Source of the DNA: Vibrio sp. SCSIO 43135
Lineage (GTDB): Bacteria > Pseudomonadota > Gammaproteobacteria > Enterobacterales > Vibrionaceae
DNA length: 64,000 bases
Direction of reading: 5' to 3'
NCBI RefSeq assembly: GCF_023716665.1
Contig: NZ_CP071860.1
Location: 1,302,001-1,366,000, forward strand
The notes under the pieces are model-generated. The model saw only the letters and a list, made by a program, of their open reading frames with translations, searched no databases and was not told the DNA's origin. The number at the start of each line of letters is the position of its first letter. Position 1 is the stretch's first letter. A program made the position numbers and the translations under genes. Below, piece after piece: positions 24,798-33,104 of this stretch.

Positions 24798-26177
24798 ATG
24801 GCGCGAGATGCGAACGTTGTAGCGAATACCGTTATGGCCTTACTCGGTGGAGAGGCGAACATCGCTCAGCTTAATCATTGTGCAACACGGCTGCGTGTTG
24901 TCGCCAAGGACGATACGAAAGTAGACGCTGAAGGACTCAGTGCAACAGAAGGAGTGCACGGTTACTTCTTTCAAAACGGCCAGCACCAAGTGATCTTGGG
25001 TACAGGCTTCGTCGGCAAAGTGTTCGCTATCATGAAAGGCAATAACCCAACCGAAGAAACGGCTCAGCCTGAAGAGAAAAAAGACAAAGTCAGCACGTTC
25101 CAAGCAGTCACTCGCACATTCTCTGATATTTTCGTCGCAATCATCCCAGCGTTAGTCGCAACTGGTTTGCTAATGGGCTTACGTGGCCTGCTAGTTAATG
25201 GGTTTGGTGTTGAGCTTTCACCTCAACTAAACATCTTGTCTCAGGTTCTGACCGACACCGCCTTTATCTTCATTCCAGTATTGGTCACATGGTCGGCCAT
25301 GCGTGTGTTTGGCGGTAATCCTGTTCTCGGTATCGTGCTTGGTTTGATGCTCGTAGCACCGCAACTCGCCAGCAAATGGGACGTCGCATTTGGTAACGCT
25401 GAAGCGTTGATGATTCCGTTTATGGGCTTTGATATTGCCGTCACTGGCTTGCAAAGCTCAATTCTTCCAGCGGTGTTTATGGGTTGGTTTGCCGCGATGG
25501 TTGAGCGCACCTCTCGCAAATACGTTCCAGAGGTATTGGATCTTATCCTTACCCCATTCATCACTCTGTTGGTGTCGCTAATTGCAGGTTTAGTGTTCGT
25601 TGGCCCGATTCTTCTTGGCGTAGAAAAACTGATCACTGAAGCCGTCCTATACTTCTTGCAGATTCCATACGGCATTGGCGGCCTAATTTACGGTGGCGCA
25701 ATCCAATTTATGGCCGTAACCGGTATGCACCACACCATCGTGCCAATCACTATAGCGATGGTGACAGACACAGGTTTCGACTTCATCAACCCACTAGGCA
25801 CGGCAGCAATCGCTGGTCAGTTTGGTGCAGCGATGGCTGTAGTGACTATGCAAACCAATAAAGTCAAACGTTCAGGCATGTTTGGAGCCACGCTTCCCGC
25901 GCTATTTGGTATCACAGAGCCAGCCATGTTTGCGGTGACGCTACCACGCGTTAAACCATTCCTATACGGCTGCGTGGGCGGTGCGATTGGTGGCTGTATC
26001 GGCGCTATTGCGGGCATTGGCTCAGCAGGTACAGGCGCAACTATGCTGCCGGGCATCCTACTTTATCTTGGTGGTGGCTTAGGTATGTACATTGTTGTCA
26101 TGCTGATTGGCGCAATTACCGCGTTTGCTCTTACCAAGCTGTTCTACAAAGAACCAGAAACGCTAGCTAGCAAGTAA
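24798..26177 (+). CDS. scrA: PTS sucrose-type transporter, IIBC components
   Basis: 459 aa. IIB is at residues 1-85 with the phosphorylated cysteine Cys28 in LNHCATRLR. IIC (about 100-450) has around ten membrane segments and the motifs GMHHTIVPI and GITEPAMFAVTLP. It imports sucrose while phosphorylating it to sucrose-6-phosphate. No IIA domain is present, so it must borrow one (normally Crr/IIA-Glc). AGGAG lies about 9 bases before the ATG. First gene of the scrA-scrB-porin-scrK row. Another beta-fructoside or a related disaccharide is possible. Confidence 0.92.
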   Translation: MARDANVVANTVMALLGGEANIAQLNHCATRLRVVAKDDTKVDAEGLSATEGVHGYFFQNGQHQVILGTGFVGKVFAIMKGNNPTEETAQPEEKKDKVSTFQAVTRTFSDIFVAIIPALVATGLLMGLRGLLVNGFGVELSPQLNILSQVLTDTAFIFIPVLVTWSAMRVFGGNPVLGIVLGLMLVAPQLASKWDVAFGNAEALMIPFMGFDIAVTGLQSSILPAVFMGWFAAMVERTSRKYVPEVLDLILTPFITLLVSLIAGLVFVGPILLGVEKLITEAVLYFLQIPYGIGGLIYGGAIQFMAVTGMHHTIVPITIAMVTDTGFDFINPLGTAAIAGQFGAAMAVVTMQTNKVKRSGMFGATLPALFGITEPAMFAVTLPRVKPFLYGCVGGAIGGCIGAIAGIGSAGTGATMLPGILLYLGGGLGMYIVVMLIGAITAFALTKLFYKEPETLASK

Positions 26178-26217
26178 TCAGAACCTAACTCATTCCTTTT
26201 TATACTGTTTTTTGATG

Positions 26218-26234
26218 GGAGAGCCCTGCTCTCC
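26218..26234 (+). other. Hairpin in the scrA-scrB gap, next to the scrB ribosome site
   Basis: GGAGAGC-CCT-GCTCTCC forms a perfect 7-bp stem directly before the AGGAG that serves scrB. No T-run follows, so it is not a terminator. It may protect the processed message or tune scrB translation. Confidence 0.5.
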
Positions 26235-26245
26235 TAGGAGTCTCT

Positions 26246-27673
26246 ATGGATTTTTCTAACCGTCAGAATCGTTTTGTACGAATCGATGAAGTCAGTTCTG
26301 AGTACCTAGCGGAAATCGAACGCACGACACAAACCGACCCATTTTATCCAACATACCACGTTGCCCCTAAACACGGTTTGTTGAACGACCCAAATGGCCT
26401 GAGCTATTTCAACGGTGAACACCACCTGTTTTATCAATGGTTCCCCTTGGGCCCAGTACATGGTTTAAAACACTGGTACCACGTATCCACTAAAGACTTT
26501 GTGAACTTTACCGATCGCGGCATCGCAATGTATCCAGATAAAACATACGACCACCATGGCTGCTACACAGGTGTTGCGGTGCCACAAGGTGACGAGCTTT
26601 ACTTGTTCTACACCGCGAATCTACTGGACGACGAGCAGAACCGCTTCCCAACACAAGTGATGGCAGTGATGGACAAAGACGGCAAGATAGACAAAAAAGG
26701 CATTGTGGTTGATGTGAATTTCGAGTCTTACACGTCTGAGTTCCGCGACCCTATCTTGGTTGACCGCGATGGCGAATACCACATGCTGATTGGCGCTCAA
26801 GGCCATGACGAAAAAGGCAAATTGGCTTACTACCGTGGCAATGCGATTAATGACTACGAATACGTGGGCAACATTGATGTAGGTTTGAATGACTTTGGCT
26901 TCATGTGGGAGTGCCCGAACTACTACGAGCAAGATGACAAAGGCGTTTACATCTTCTCACCACAAGGCGTGAGCTCAGATAACAAATACGATCTCAAGAA
27001 CGTTTTCTCTGTGGTGTACATGGTGGGTGATCGCATCAACTTCGATACTCAAGAGTTCAACAACCAAGGTTATCGCGAGCTAGATAAAGGCTTCGACTTC
27101 TACGCGCCGCAAACCTATCTAGACAACCAACAGCGCAGAATCCTAATTGGCTGGCTAGGTAACTCTAAGAGTGACTACCCAACCGACAAAAACAACTGGG
27201 CGCACATGTTCACCCTACCTCGTGAGCTGACCATCGAAGGCGACTACCTGATCCAAGCTCCGCTAAAAGAGCTAGAAGCTCTGCGCAGCAGCACGGAAAC
27301 GGTAAACGAATCTGTAGAGCTAACCTCACGCGCATTTGAACTGGAGCTGGATGTTAACGAAACATTCTCTGTCGCGTTTGCTAACGCAGCGGGCGAGCGC
27401 ATGGTGTTTAGCGGTAACAGTGAAGAGTTTACTTTAGACAGGACCCATGTCTCTCACGTTCACGCAGAAGCTTATGGCACCGTTCGTTACGCCCAGCGCG
27501 TAGAACAGGCGCAACGCATTCGTATCTTCGTAGATAACTCAGCGATTGAGATCTTCGCAGACAGCGGCAAAACCGTGTTCACCTCTCGCATCTTTATTGA
27601 CGATTTAAACACGCTAGAAATTGAAGACGCCAGCGCAACCTTGCACTACTTGTCTCCAATTCAATGCTTCTAA
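26246..27673 (+). CDS. scrB: Sucrose-6-phosphate hydrolase (GH32 invertase)
   Basis: 475 aa. GH32 five-bladed propeller at the N terminus with the nucleophile Asp48 in GLLNDPNG, the RDP motif in SEFRDPILVDRDG and the acid/base EC motif in FMWECPNYY. A C-terminal beta-sandwich follows (DNSAIEIFADSGKTVFTSRIF). It splits sucrose-6-phosphate into glucose-6-phosphate and fructose, the step after ScrA. AGGAG lies shortly before the ATG. No signal peptide, as expected for a cytoplasmic PTS-linked hydrolase. Confidence 0.93.
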   Translation: MDFSNRQNRFVRIDEVSSEYLAEIERTTQTDPFYPTYHVAPKHGLLNDPNGLSYFNGEHHLFYQWFPLGPVHGLKHWYHVSTKDFVNFTDRGIAMYPDKTYDHHGCYTGVAVPQGDELYLFYTANLLDDEQNRFPTQVMAVMDKDGKIDKKGIVVDVNFESYTSEFRDPILVDRDGEYHMLIGAQGHDEKGKLAYYRGNAINDYEYVGNIDVGLNDFGFMWECPNYYEQDDKGVYIFSPQGVSSDNKYDLKNVFSVVYMVGDRINFDTQEFNNQGYRELDKGFDFYAPQTYLDNQQRRILIGWLGNSKSDYPTDKNNWAHMFTLPRELTIEGDYLIQAPLKELEALRSSTETVNESVELTSRAFELELDVNETFSVAFANAAGERMVFSGNSEEFTLDRTHVSHVHAEAYGTVRYAQRVEQAQRIRIFVDNSAIEIFADSGKTVFTSRIFIDDLNTLEIEDASATLHYLSPIQCF

Positions 27674-27738
27674 TTCGGTCGCTTAGCCGAATACCACAAC
27701 AATAAGTGGCATTAGAACCACTTCAACAGCCAAACCAA

Positions 27739-27755
27739 GGCCCTGAATAAGGGCC
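27739..27755 (+). other. Hairpin in the scrB-porin gap
   Basis: GGCCCT-GAATA-AGGGCC, a perfect 6-bp GC-rich stem 23 bases before the porin start, with no T-run. Possibly an mRNA stability or processing element. Confidence 0.4.
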
Positions 27756-27778
27756 AACGATTAAACATAGGTATCCTC

Positions 27779-28899
27779 ATGAAAAACACCTTTAAGCTTT
27801 CAGCAGCAGCTATTTTCGTTTCAACCGCAATGACGGCAAATGCAGGGATCAGCATCGTAGATAACGAAGAAGGGAATTTTTCAGTCGGCGGTAACGTAGA
27901 GCTAAACTTCAACTACCAAGACCGCGAATCAAACGCCGCAGACAACAGTGAATTTAACCAAGACGGCCGTGTACTGATTGAATTTGCCGGAGAGAAGTAC
28001 TCGAGCAACGGTCACTTCGTTGGGGTTAAAGCCCAGCCGCTATTTGAAAGTACAGGCAATATCGCACTCGATGACGCGTACTTTGAATTTGGTAAGAAAG
28101 AGTCTTGGGCAATCAAAGCAGGTCGCTTTGAAGCTTACGACATGTTCCCTGTCGGCTTGGATGTATTCCTAGAGTACTCTGGCGACACTGCAAACGACTT
28201 GTACAGCGATGGCTCGGCTTACACTTACCAAGCGAAAGAAGCACGTGGCCGCGGCTCTGATGGCCAAATCATGTACTACCAAGATTTCGGCAACTTGTAT
28301 GTAGAAGTGGGTGCTATGCTGGGCGACCGCTCTAACCTATTCGATGGCGGTGTTGGCGGCTCTTACCACGGCCAAACCATCGATTCAGCGAAAGATTCAT
28401 TCCTAGTCCGCCCAGTGGTTGCGTACCAGATGAACGATTTCCGTATTGCAGCATCTGTTGAAACTAACCTAGTGTCAGACGCTATTGTTGCCAAATGGTG
28501 TGGATATTTCAGACCGTACAGGTTATGGCCTAACAGGTAACTGGACCAGCGGTGACTGGGTAGTTAACGCGAACGTGGCTTACTTAGATGCGGTAGATGA
28601 GAACAACCTGTCGTTCGGTGCGAATGCTCTTTGGAACAATATTGGCCTTGGCTACATCCACTCAATGAACGAATACGAGAACAAAGAGTTCGCAGGTTGG
28701 GCTGAAGGTGATGTGAACGTTTCGACTTGGTATGCGTCGTATGCGTTCAATGACGTGCTAGAGATACAAGATTTCTCAATCTTATTGGGGCACTTACTAT
28801 ACTACGGTCGACAATAAGCTCACCCAACAAGCCAGTGTAGACAACTTCGCAGAAGAAGATGACTTTGGTGCTCGAATTCGCCTATTCTACGAATTCTAA
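27779..28899 (+). pseudogene. Outer-membrane sugar porin of the sucrose locus, frameshifted twice
   Basis: The reading starts in frame 2 with a signal peptide (about 22 residues, ending TANA). It runs through porin-like beta strands to about 28490 and then hits a stop at 28538-28540. The homologous reading resumes in frame 3 (GVDISDRTGYGLTGNW...) up to about 28775, then in frame 1 through a TYYTTVDN stretch to FGARIRLFYEF and TAA at 28897-28899. The final Phe is typical of outer-membrane beta-barrels. The rebuilt protein would be about 370 aa. By position it would let sucrose through the outer membrane, like ScrY, but its sequence looks like a Vibrio-type carbohydrate porin rather than ScrY itself. 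Real decay or sequencing errors (a G4 run at 28787-28790 lies near the second break) are both possible. Confidence 0.8.
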
Positions 28900-28962
28900 G
28901 TCTTTACCTCGCTCATCGATAAGCATTCTAACTTCAAGACACTCAAGGTTAAGGGTCACACT

Positions 28963-29895
28963 ATGAAAATGAACAAGGTTTGGGTTACGGGCGATGCAGT
29001 CGTCGATCTTATCCCATTAGACGACAGCAGTTACTTAAAATGCCCTGGCGGTGCACCAGCCAATGTTGCTGTCGCGATCGCTCGCTTAAAAGGTGATGCT
29101 GCCTTCTTCGGCCGTGTTGGGCAAGATCCGCTTGGACGCTTCATGAAAGAAACCCTAAAAACCGAGGGAGTCTGCACAGACAAGATGCTACTCGACGACG
29201 AACAACGCACCTCGACAGTCATCGTGGATTTGGACGACACTGGCGAGCGCAGTTTTACCTTTATGGTCAAACCCAGTGCCGACCAGTTCTTTGCCGAGCA
29301 AGATATCCCTGAGTTTTCAGCAAATCAATGGATGCACAGCTGCTCCATTGCATTGGCTAACGAGCCTTCTCGCGGTGCAACCTTTGAAGCCATGAACCGT
29401 ATCAAGGCGGCGGGCGGTTACGTCAGCTTCGACCCGAACTTACGTGACGAAGTATGGCCTAACCAAGCTGAAATTAAGCCAGCAGTAATGAAAGCCGTAG
29501 AGCTTGCCGACGTGGTGAAATTCTCTGAAGAAGAGCTCTTGTTTCTTACAGATACGAGCGAGCTTGAACAGGCATTAGCCATGTTTGAAAAGCAAACCAA
29601 CAAATTAGTGCTGATCACTTTAGGCCCTGAAGGTGCATTAGCCTTGTTTGGTGGCGAACGTAGGCTGATTTCAGGTTCGAAAATCGACAAGGTGATTGAT
29701 ACTACTGGTGCCGGCGATGCATTTGTCGGTGGCTTACTGGCAAAGCTGTCTCAAACTCAGCAATGGCGCTCGTGGGATGATATTGAAGCTGCGATATGTT
29801 GGGGCAATGGTTGCGGCGCGCTCGCTACCACTCAAAAAGGTGCCATGACAGCATTACCCTCTGTTGATGAACTATTGGCATTACTGGGCAAGTAA
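28963..29895 (+). CDS. scrK: Fructokinase (PfkB family)
   Basis: 310 aa. PfkB/ribokinase fold with the N-terminal PGGAPANVAVAIARL signature and the C-terminal DTTGAGDAFVGGLL motif that holds the catalytic base and anion hole. It phosphorylates the fructose released by ScrB to fructose-6-phosphate. AAGGG lies about 9 bases before the ATG. Last gene of the locus, closed by a strong terminator. Confidence 0.93.
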   Translation: MKMNKVWVTGDAVVDLIPLDDSSYLKCPGGAPANVAVAIARLKGDAAFFGRVGQDPLGRFMKETLKTEGVCTDKMLLDDEQRTSTVIVDLDDTGERSFTFMVKPSADQFFAEQDIPEFSANQWMHSCSIALANEPSRGATFEAMNRIKAAGGYVSFDPNLRDEVWPNQAEIKPAVMKAVELADVVKFSEEELLFLTDTSELEQALAMFEKQTNKLVLITLGPEGALALFGGERRLISGSKIDKVIDTTGAGDAFVGGLLAKLSQTQQWRSWDDIEAAICWGNGCGALATTQKGAMTALPSVDELLALLGK

Positions 29896-29920
29896 TCATC
29901 ACAGCTGAGTACTAACCAGC

Positions 29921-29948
29921 AAAAGGCGAACCATACGGTTCGCCTTTT
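29921..29948 (+). terminator. Rho-independent terminator after scrK (GGCGAACC family)
   Basis: A perfect 12-bp stem, AAAAGGCGAACC, with loop ATAC and a T tail. It also marks the left limit of the cassette-like block that follows. Confidence 0.92.
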
Positions 29949-29994
29949 CATTGTTCGAGAGTGGTTGCTGTAGTCTTTTGTTATACACCAAATG

Positions 29995-30279
29995 CTAAAC
30001 GAGGAACCCTAATCTTTCTGACGCTTTGGTTGGCACCATTTCTGTTACCTCATAACTTGCTAAGCCTTCCCTGTGAAAAGGGTCTTGAGCGAGTACCTCA
30101 TTCAATTTATTTCGGTCGCGAACTGTGGAAATGATAATACCACCTGTTCTTGGTTCTTTGCGGCCAGATAGAATGAAGTGGCCTTTTGCATATTGCTCAT
30201 CGAGGTATTCCACATGCTCAGCAATAAAAGCATCGACTTGTTCTAGAGGCACCTGATAGGTCAAAGAGACGATAAACAT
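29995..30279 (-). CDS. YciI-family protein, probable integron cassette gene
   Basis: 94 aa from the ATG at 30279, chosen because AGGA lies 8 bases ahead of it; the frame remains open upstream to 30333 but without family resemblance. MFIVSLTYQVPLEQVDAFIAEHVEYLDEQYAKG is typical of the YciI dimeric alpha+beta fold, with a conserved His (HVEYL) and a later GPFxxG-like region replaced by RDPFHREGL. Biochemical role unknown in most members. It is read on the minus strand downstream of attC2, as expected of a cassette gene. Only a short attC-like fragment is left beyond its stop. Confidence 0.8.
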   Translation of the reverse strand: MFIVSLTYQVPLEQVDAFIAEHVEYLDEQYAKGHFILSGRKEPRTGGIIISTVRDRNKLNEVLAQDPFHREGLASYEVTEMVPTKASERLGFLV

Positions 30280-30309
30280 AGATAATCCTTGTATTCTTGC
30301 CCGACGGCA

Positions 30310-30438
30310 AAATAACACATTAAGCGACATCATGAGATGAGCAACACAATATCAAAGGTTCTTCATACCGTCTTAAACACGCGACACATAGCAAAAAACA
30401 CCAAATGTTGGGGATCACTCTAAAATCTTTTGTTGGCA
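30310..30438 (-). repeat. Integron attC-like site 2 (between GNAT and YciI genes)
   Basis: About 129 bases on the minus strand. It runs from TGCCAAC (R''-like, at 30432-30438) to GTTATTT (R'-like, 30310-30316). The left half (AACAAAAGATTTTAGAGTGATC...) resembles attC1, and the two ends pair imperfectly with each other. The boxes deviate from RYYYAAC and GTTRRRY, so it is a degenerate site. Confidence 0.65.
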
Positions 30439-30444
30439 GATTTC

Positions 30445-30900
30445 TCAACGTGTAAACGACTTAACCATATCGTACTGATGCAACCCTAAACCAAAGCCAT
30501 TTTTGATAACTGAAACTGTTTTAAAACCATAACGATTAAACAACTTTTCCATCAGCTGAGTGGTGGATATGTGGATGTCATACAAGTTGCCCTCTGCTCG
30601 TATGCGACTGTCAATTTCTCGATAAAATGCGTCTACTGTTGGTAACAACTGACGATACCCAAGAGATCCATGACGAAACATAACCCAAGCGATTCCATGG
30701 ATATTGCCTTTGGTGTAATGACCACCGCATCCAATGATTTGATCTTGAGCTTCAACGACTAAATAGTTGTCGTCAGCATAATTGTCTAAGAAGTCGATTA
30801 AATCCGATTGATCACTTTCTATGAAGTATTTAGGACAATTTGATAGCAAAATATCGACTAATGCTTGCTTGTCTTTCGGATTGTACTTTCTAAACTTCAT
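30445..30900 (-). CDS. GNAT-family N-acetyltransferase, probable integron cassette gene
   Basis: 151 aa. N-terminal MKFRKYNPKDKQALVDILLSN and the mid-segment DNYLVVEAQDQIIGCGGHYTKG fit the GNAT fold. The acetyl-CoA loop is weak (RHGSLGYRQLLPTVDAF in place of QxxGxG/A), and the final LMEKLFNRYGFKTV matches motif B. Substrate unknown. GNAT genes are among the commonest Vibrio integron cassettes. It is bounded by attC1 upstream and attC2 just after its stop. Confidence 0.82.
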   Translation of the reverse strand: MKFRKYNPKDKQALVDILLSNCPKYFIESDQSDLIDFLDNYADDNYLVVEAQDQIIGCGGHYTKGNIHGIAWVMFRHGSLGYRQLLPTVDAFYREIDSRIRAEGNLYDIHISTTQLMEKLFNRYGFKTVSVIKNGFGLGLHQYDMVKSFTR

Positions 30901-30919
30901 TGCTGATTTCTCTCCATTT

Positions 30920-31016
30920 AGATAACGTCCTGTTAAGGTGTGAGCCGCGTTTGGCTATACTTGAGCGAAGCGAAATTGCCAAGCGTTGCGAATTACTCTT
31001 AAATGCTTTGTTGAGC
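30920..31016 (-). repeat. Integron attC site 1 (between HNH and GNAT genes)
   Basis: 97 bases. On the minus strand it begins with GCTCAAC, an exact RYYYAAC R'' box (31010-31016), and ends with GTTATCT, close to GTTRRRY (30920-30926). The inner arms pair (TTTAAGAGTG region with CACCTTAA region), and a central TTGGC/GCCAA stem surrounds TCGCTTCGCTC. This is the layout of Vibrio superintegron attC sites. The HNH gene's last codons and stop lie inside the R''-L'' arm, as is common for cassette genes. Confidence 0.85.
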
Positions 31017-31832
31017 GATTTTTTCTTCAATGCTAAGGGCTATTCTTGACAACTGATCGTTGAATTCTTTGTTGTCGATTGAATAATGCGCTCTCCTATG
31101 ACATGTAGGACATAGAGCAATAACATTTTCCGGGCAGTCAGCACCACCGTCAGCAAGCCTAGTTAAATGATGGACTTCCAGATAAGGTCCAGCCTTAGTT
31201 TCAAAGGGTGACTTGCTTCTGCAACCTTCACAAACCCCATTTGCGCGCTTTTTAACATATAACTTTATAGCCTCACTGCGATAACGGACATGAGCAATTT
31301 GTTCTTTTACGTCCACATCGTTCGGGGTCACAGCTGTAGCAATATCGCGCAATTGTTTAAGTGATTTGCTTTTAGTCGGTTTGGTTAAATAAAGAGCCTT
31401 TCCATTTACTACTCCCGGAAGCCTTGATTGCGGAAGTACATCCAAGTGAAAAATTAAAGCATCTCGAAGTTGACCGTTTTTGTCAGGTCGCTGCTCGATA
31501 TGATGTTCAATGTAGCTACATACTCCCACAAAACGCACAAAGCCTTTTGTCGTCGACTCAAACAACAAGATTTCTTTTTTGTTTTCCTGGTGCTCGAAGA
31601 TTGCCAAATTACCTTTTGCCATCTGCATATCACCTTCTTGGCCTTCTCCTGTATACCTAAACGTACCATCAGGGCCAAAACCATCGGAATAGCCGAACTC
31701 TTCACCAGCATCACTGGTAAATATAAATACATAAGGATGATTAGCTGGCGTAGCGATCCCCCCATACTGTTGACCTTTGTATACACCGTGAATATCAGAG
31801 CGACGGTTATAGATTTTACCAACTTCGAACAA
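30999..31832 (-). CDS. HNH endonuclease with N-terminal SRA-like domain, probable integron cassette gene
   Basis: 277 aa. Residues about 5-110 carry a YDG/SRA-like pattern (YGGIATP, GEEFGYSDGFGPDGTFRYTG, EGQEGDMQMAKGNLAIFEH), which in related proteins reads modified DNA bases. The C-terminal HNH nuclease has Cys201/Cys204, His221-His222 (LEVHHLTRLADGG) and Cys241/Cys244 (ALCPTCHRRAH), a zinc-stabilised beta-beta-alpha-metal site. The combination suggests a modification-dependent (type IV-like) restriction enzyme, hence phage defence. GGGAG lies 6 bases before the ATG. A perfect GTTRRRY core (GTTAGGC) lies just upstream, and attC1 overlaps its 3' end. Confidence 0.85.
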   Translation of the reverse strand: MFEVGKIYNRRSDIHGVYKGQQYGGIATPANHPYVFIFTSDAGEEFGYSDGFGPDGTFRYTGEGQEGDMQMAKGNLAIFEHQENKKEILLFESTTKGFVRFVGVCSYIEHHIEQRPDKNGQLRDALIFHLDVLPQSRLPGVVNGKALYLTKPTKSKSLKQLRDIATAVTPNDVDVKEQIAHVRYRSEAIKLYVKKRANGVCEGCRSKSPFETKAGPYLEVHHLTRLADGGADCPENVIALCPTCHRRAHYSIDNKEFNDQLSRIALSIEEKIAQQSI

Positions 31833-31847
31833 TGAACTCTCCCAATA

Positions 31848-31854
31848 GCCTAAC
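31848..31854 (-). other. Integron-type core site (GTTAGGC) at the right edge of the cassette block
   Basis: On the minus strand GTTAGGC matches GTTRRRY exactly. It lies 15 bases before the HNH start and is where a cassette would join the sequence ahead of it. Nothing to its right looks like an attI or a full attC. Confidence 0.6.
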
Positions 31855-31860
31855 AGTTAT

Positions 31861-31904
31861 TAGACAGAATATTTCTGCGTTTAAATGCAGAATTATTCTG
31901 TCTA
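31861..31904. repeat. 44-bp inverted repeat next to the cassette junction
   Basis: Two 18-base arms (TAGACAGAATATTTCTGC and its near-perfect complement, one mismatch) surround an 8-base loop GTTTAAAT. It lies six bases from the GTTAGGC core site. There is no T-run, so it is not an ordinary terminator. The remaining stretch to the LysR stop (31905-32065) shows nothing I recognise. Confidence 0.75.
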
Positions 31905-32065
31905 GTTCCCTAGGCACTTAAACCACACTTCGTACCATACCAATATTAACAGTAACTTAGGCTGGCTCACACTGCCCCAAAATGCCCAATGTATAGATTC
32001 TCTATCTCGCACCCATTTCTATTTGAGCGAGTGTTACGAAAGTCGATTTTCGTCAATATTACTGT

Positions 32066-32965
32066 TTACTCATAATCAAAACATTGTTGCTTTAGCCAGT
32101 GACCTAACGTTTTAATTTCGAACTGTTTGGCTCTCGATTTCTTGTAAACAAAGTACATATTGTCGCCGGTCGGTAAATCGTGCATTGGGATGCGAACTAG
32201 GTTTTGTTGGAGGTCTTGGTCGTTAAGGAAGTAGTCGTTCAAAAACGCAATGCCTTGGTGATATTTGACTGCTTCGGCGGCCAACACCATATGGCTGAAT
32301 TGGCTGATTTTCACATCGCTCGGTAGGCTGAAACCACCACGTTCACACCATTGAAGCCAGTCTTTCGCTTCACCGCTTTCCTTGAATATCGAGCTTACTG
32401 AAAGTAGCGGCTGATCCCATAGCGCCTCTGGCAAAGGTTTATCTTCAATTCTCTGCCACACCTTTTGGCTGCAGAACGGGTACAACTGCTCTTTATAGAG
32501 AAAATCGCTCACATAGTTTTTCTTTGGCGGATAGGCTGTGATAAAGCAGTCGGCCACTTGATCCGAAAACTCAGGTTCATCAGCCACCATGGTGAGAGTC
32601 AAGTCGATTTCTGGATGCTGCTGGCGCAAATTTTCCAGCCTTGGCACCAACCATTTCACCGCCAAAGAACTGTACATGGCCAAGCGGATTTTTCCGCTCT
32701 CTCCTTCGCGAATCTGGTGGCTCGCTTGCGCGATGTTCTGCAAAGAATGGGATACCTCTTCGTAGTAACGCTCGCCTATTGGGGTTAGCGACAAGTTTCT
32801 TCCTTGGCGAACAAACAAGGTTTCACCTAGGTATTCTTCCAACAAACGAACCTGATGACTCACCGCACTTTGCGTTACGTGAAGCGCTATCGCGGCCTGA
32901 GAAAAACTGTTTAAACGAGCAACCGATTCGAAACATTGTATTGCTCTCAGAGGAGGTAATTTCAT
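32066..32965 (-). CDS. LysR-family transcriptional regulator (GcvA-like)
   Basis: 299 aa. The opening MKLPPLRAIQCFESVARLNSFSQAAIALHVTQSAVSHQVRLLEEYLG is the GcvA-subgroup winged helix-turn-helix (residues 1-62). A LysR ligand-binding domain follows, with TAYPPKKNYVSDFLYKEQLYPFCS typical of this group. It is divergent from the DMT transporter at 33105 with 139 bases between, so that gene is its likely target. True GcvA regulates gcv, but the gcv genes here are 18 kb away and have a different operator. Confidence 0.9.
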   Translation of the reverse strand: MKLPPLRAIQCFESVARLNSFSQAAIALHVTQSAVSHQVRLLEEYLGETLFVRQGRNLSLTPIGERYYEEVSHSLQNIAQASHQIREGESGKIRLAMYSSLAVKWLVPRLENLRQQHPEIDLTLTMVADEPEFSDQVADCFITAYPPKKNYVSDFLYKEQLYPFCSQKVWQRIEDKPLPEALWDQPLLSVSSIFKESGEAKDWLQWCERGGFSLPSDVKISQFSHMVLAAEAVKYHQGIAFLNDYFLNDQDLQQNLVRIPMHDLPTGDNMYFVYKKSRAKQFEIKTLGHWLKQQCFDYE

Positions 32966-33104
32966 TATTAGTTGAGCTCATACTAAGTAAATTTTTATCA
33001 TTATATATGAAGCGATTTTATGCATTAAGCTTACGCCATCATAGTTCTTTACTTTCTTTTTCACTCACACTGAACACGCGTCAGTCAATGATAGGAGCTT
33101 CGTC

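Noticed and set aside
32066..32965. True GcvA regulator of the gcv genes
   Set aside because: It is 18 kb from gcv, divergent from a DMT transporter, and the gcv promoters show a different dyad. Only subgroup resemblance remains.
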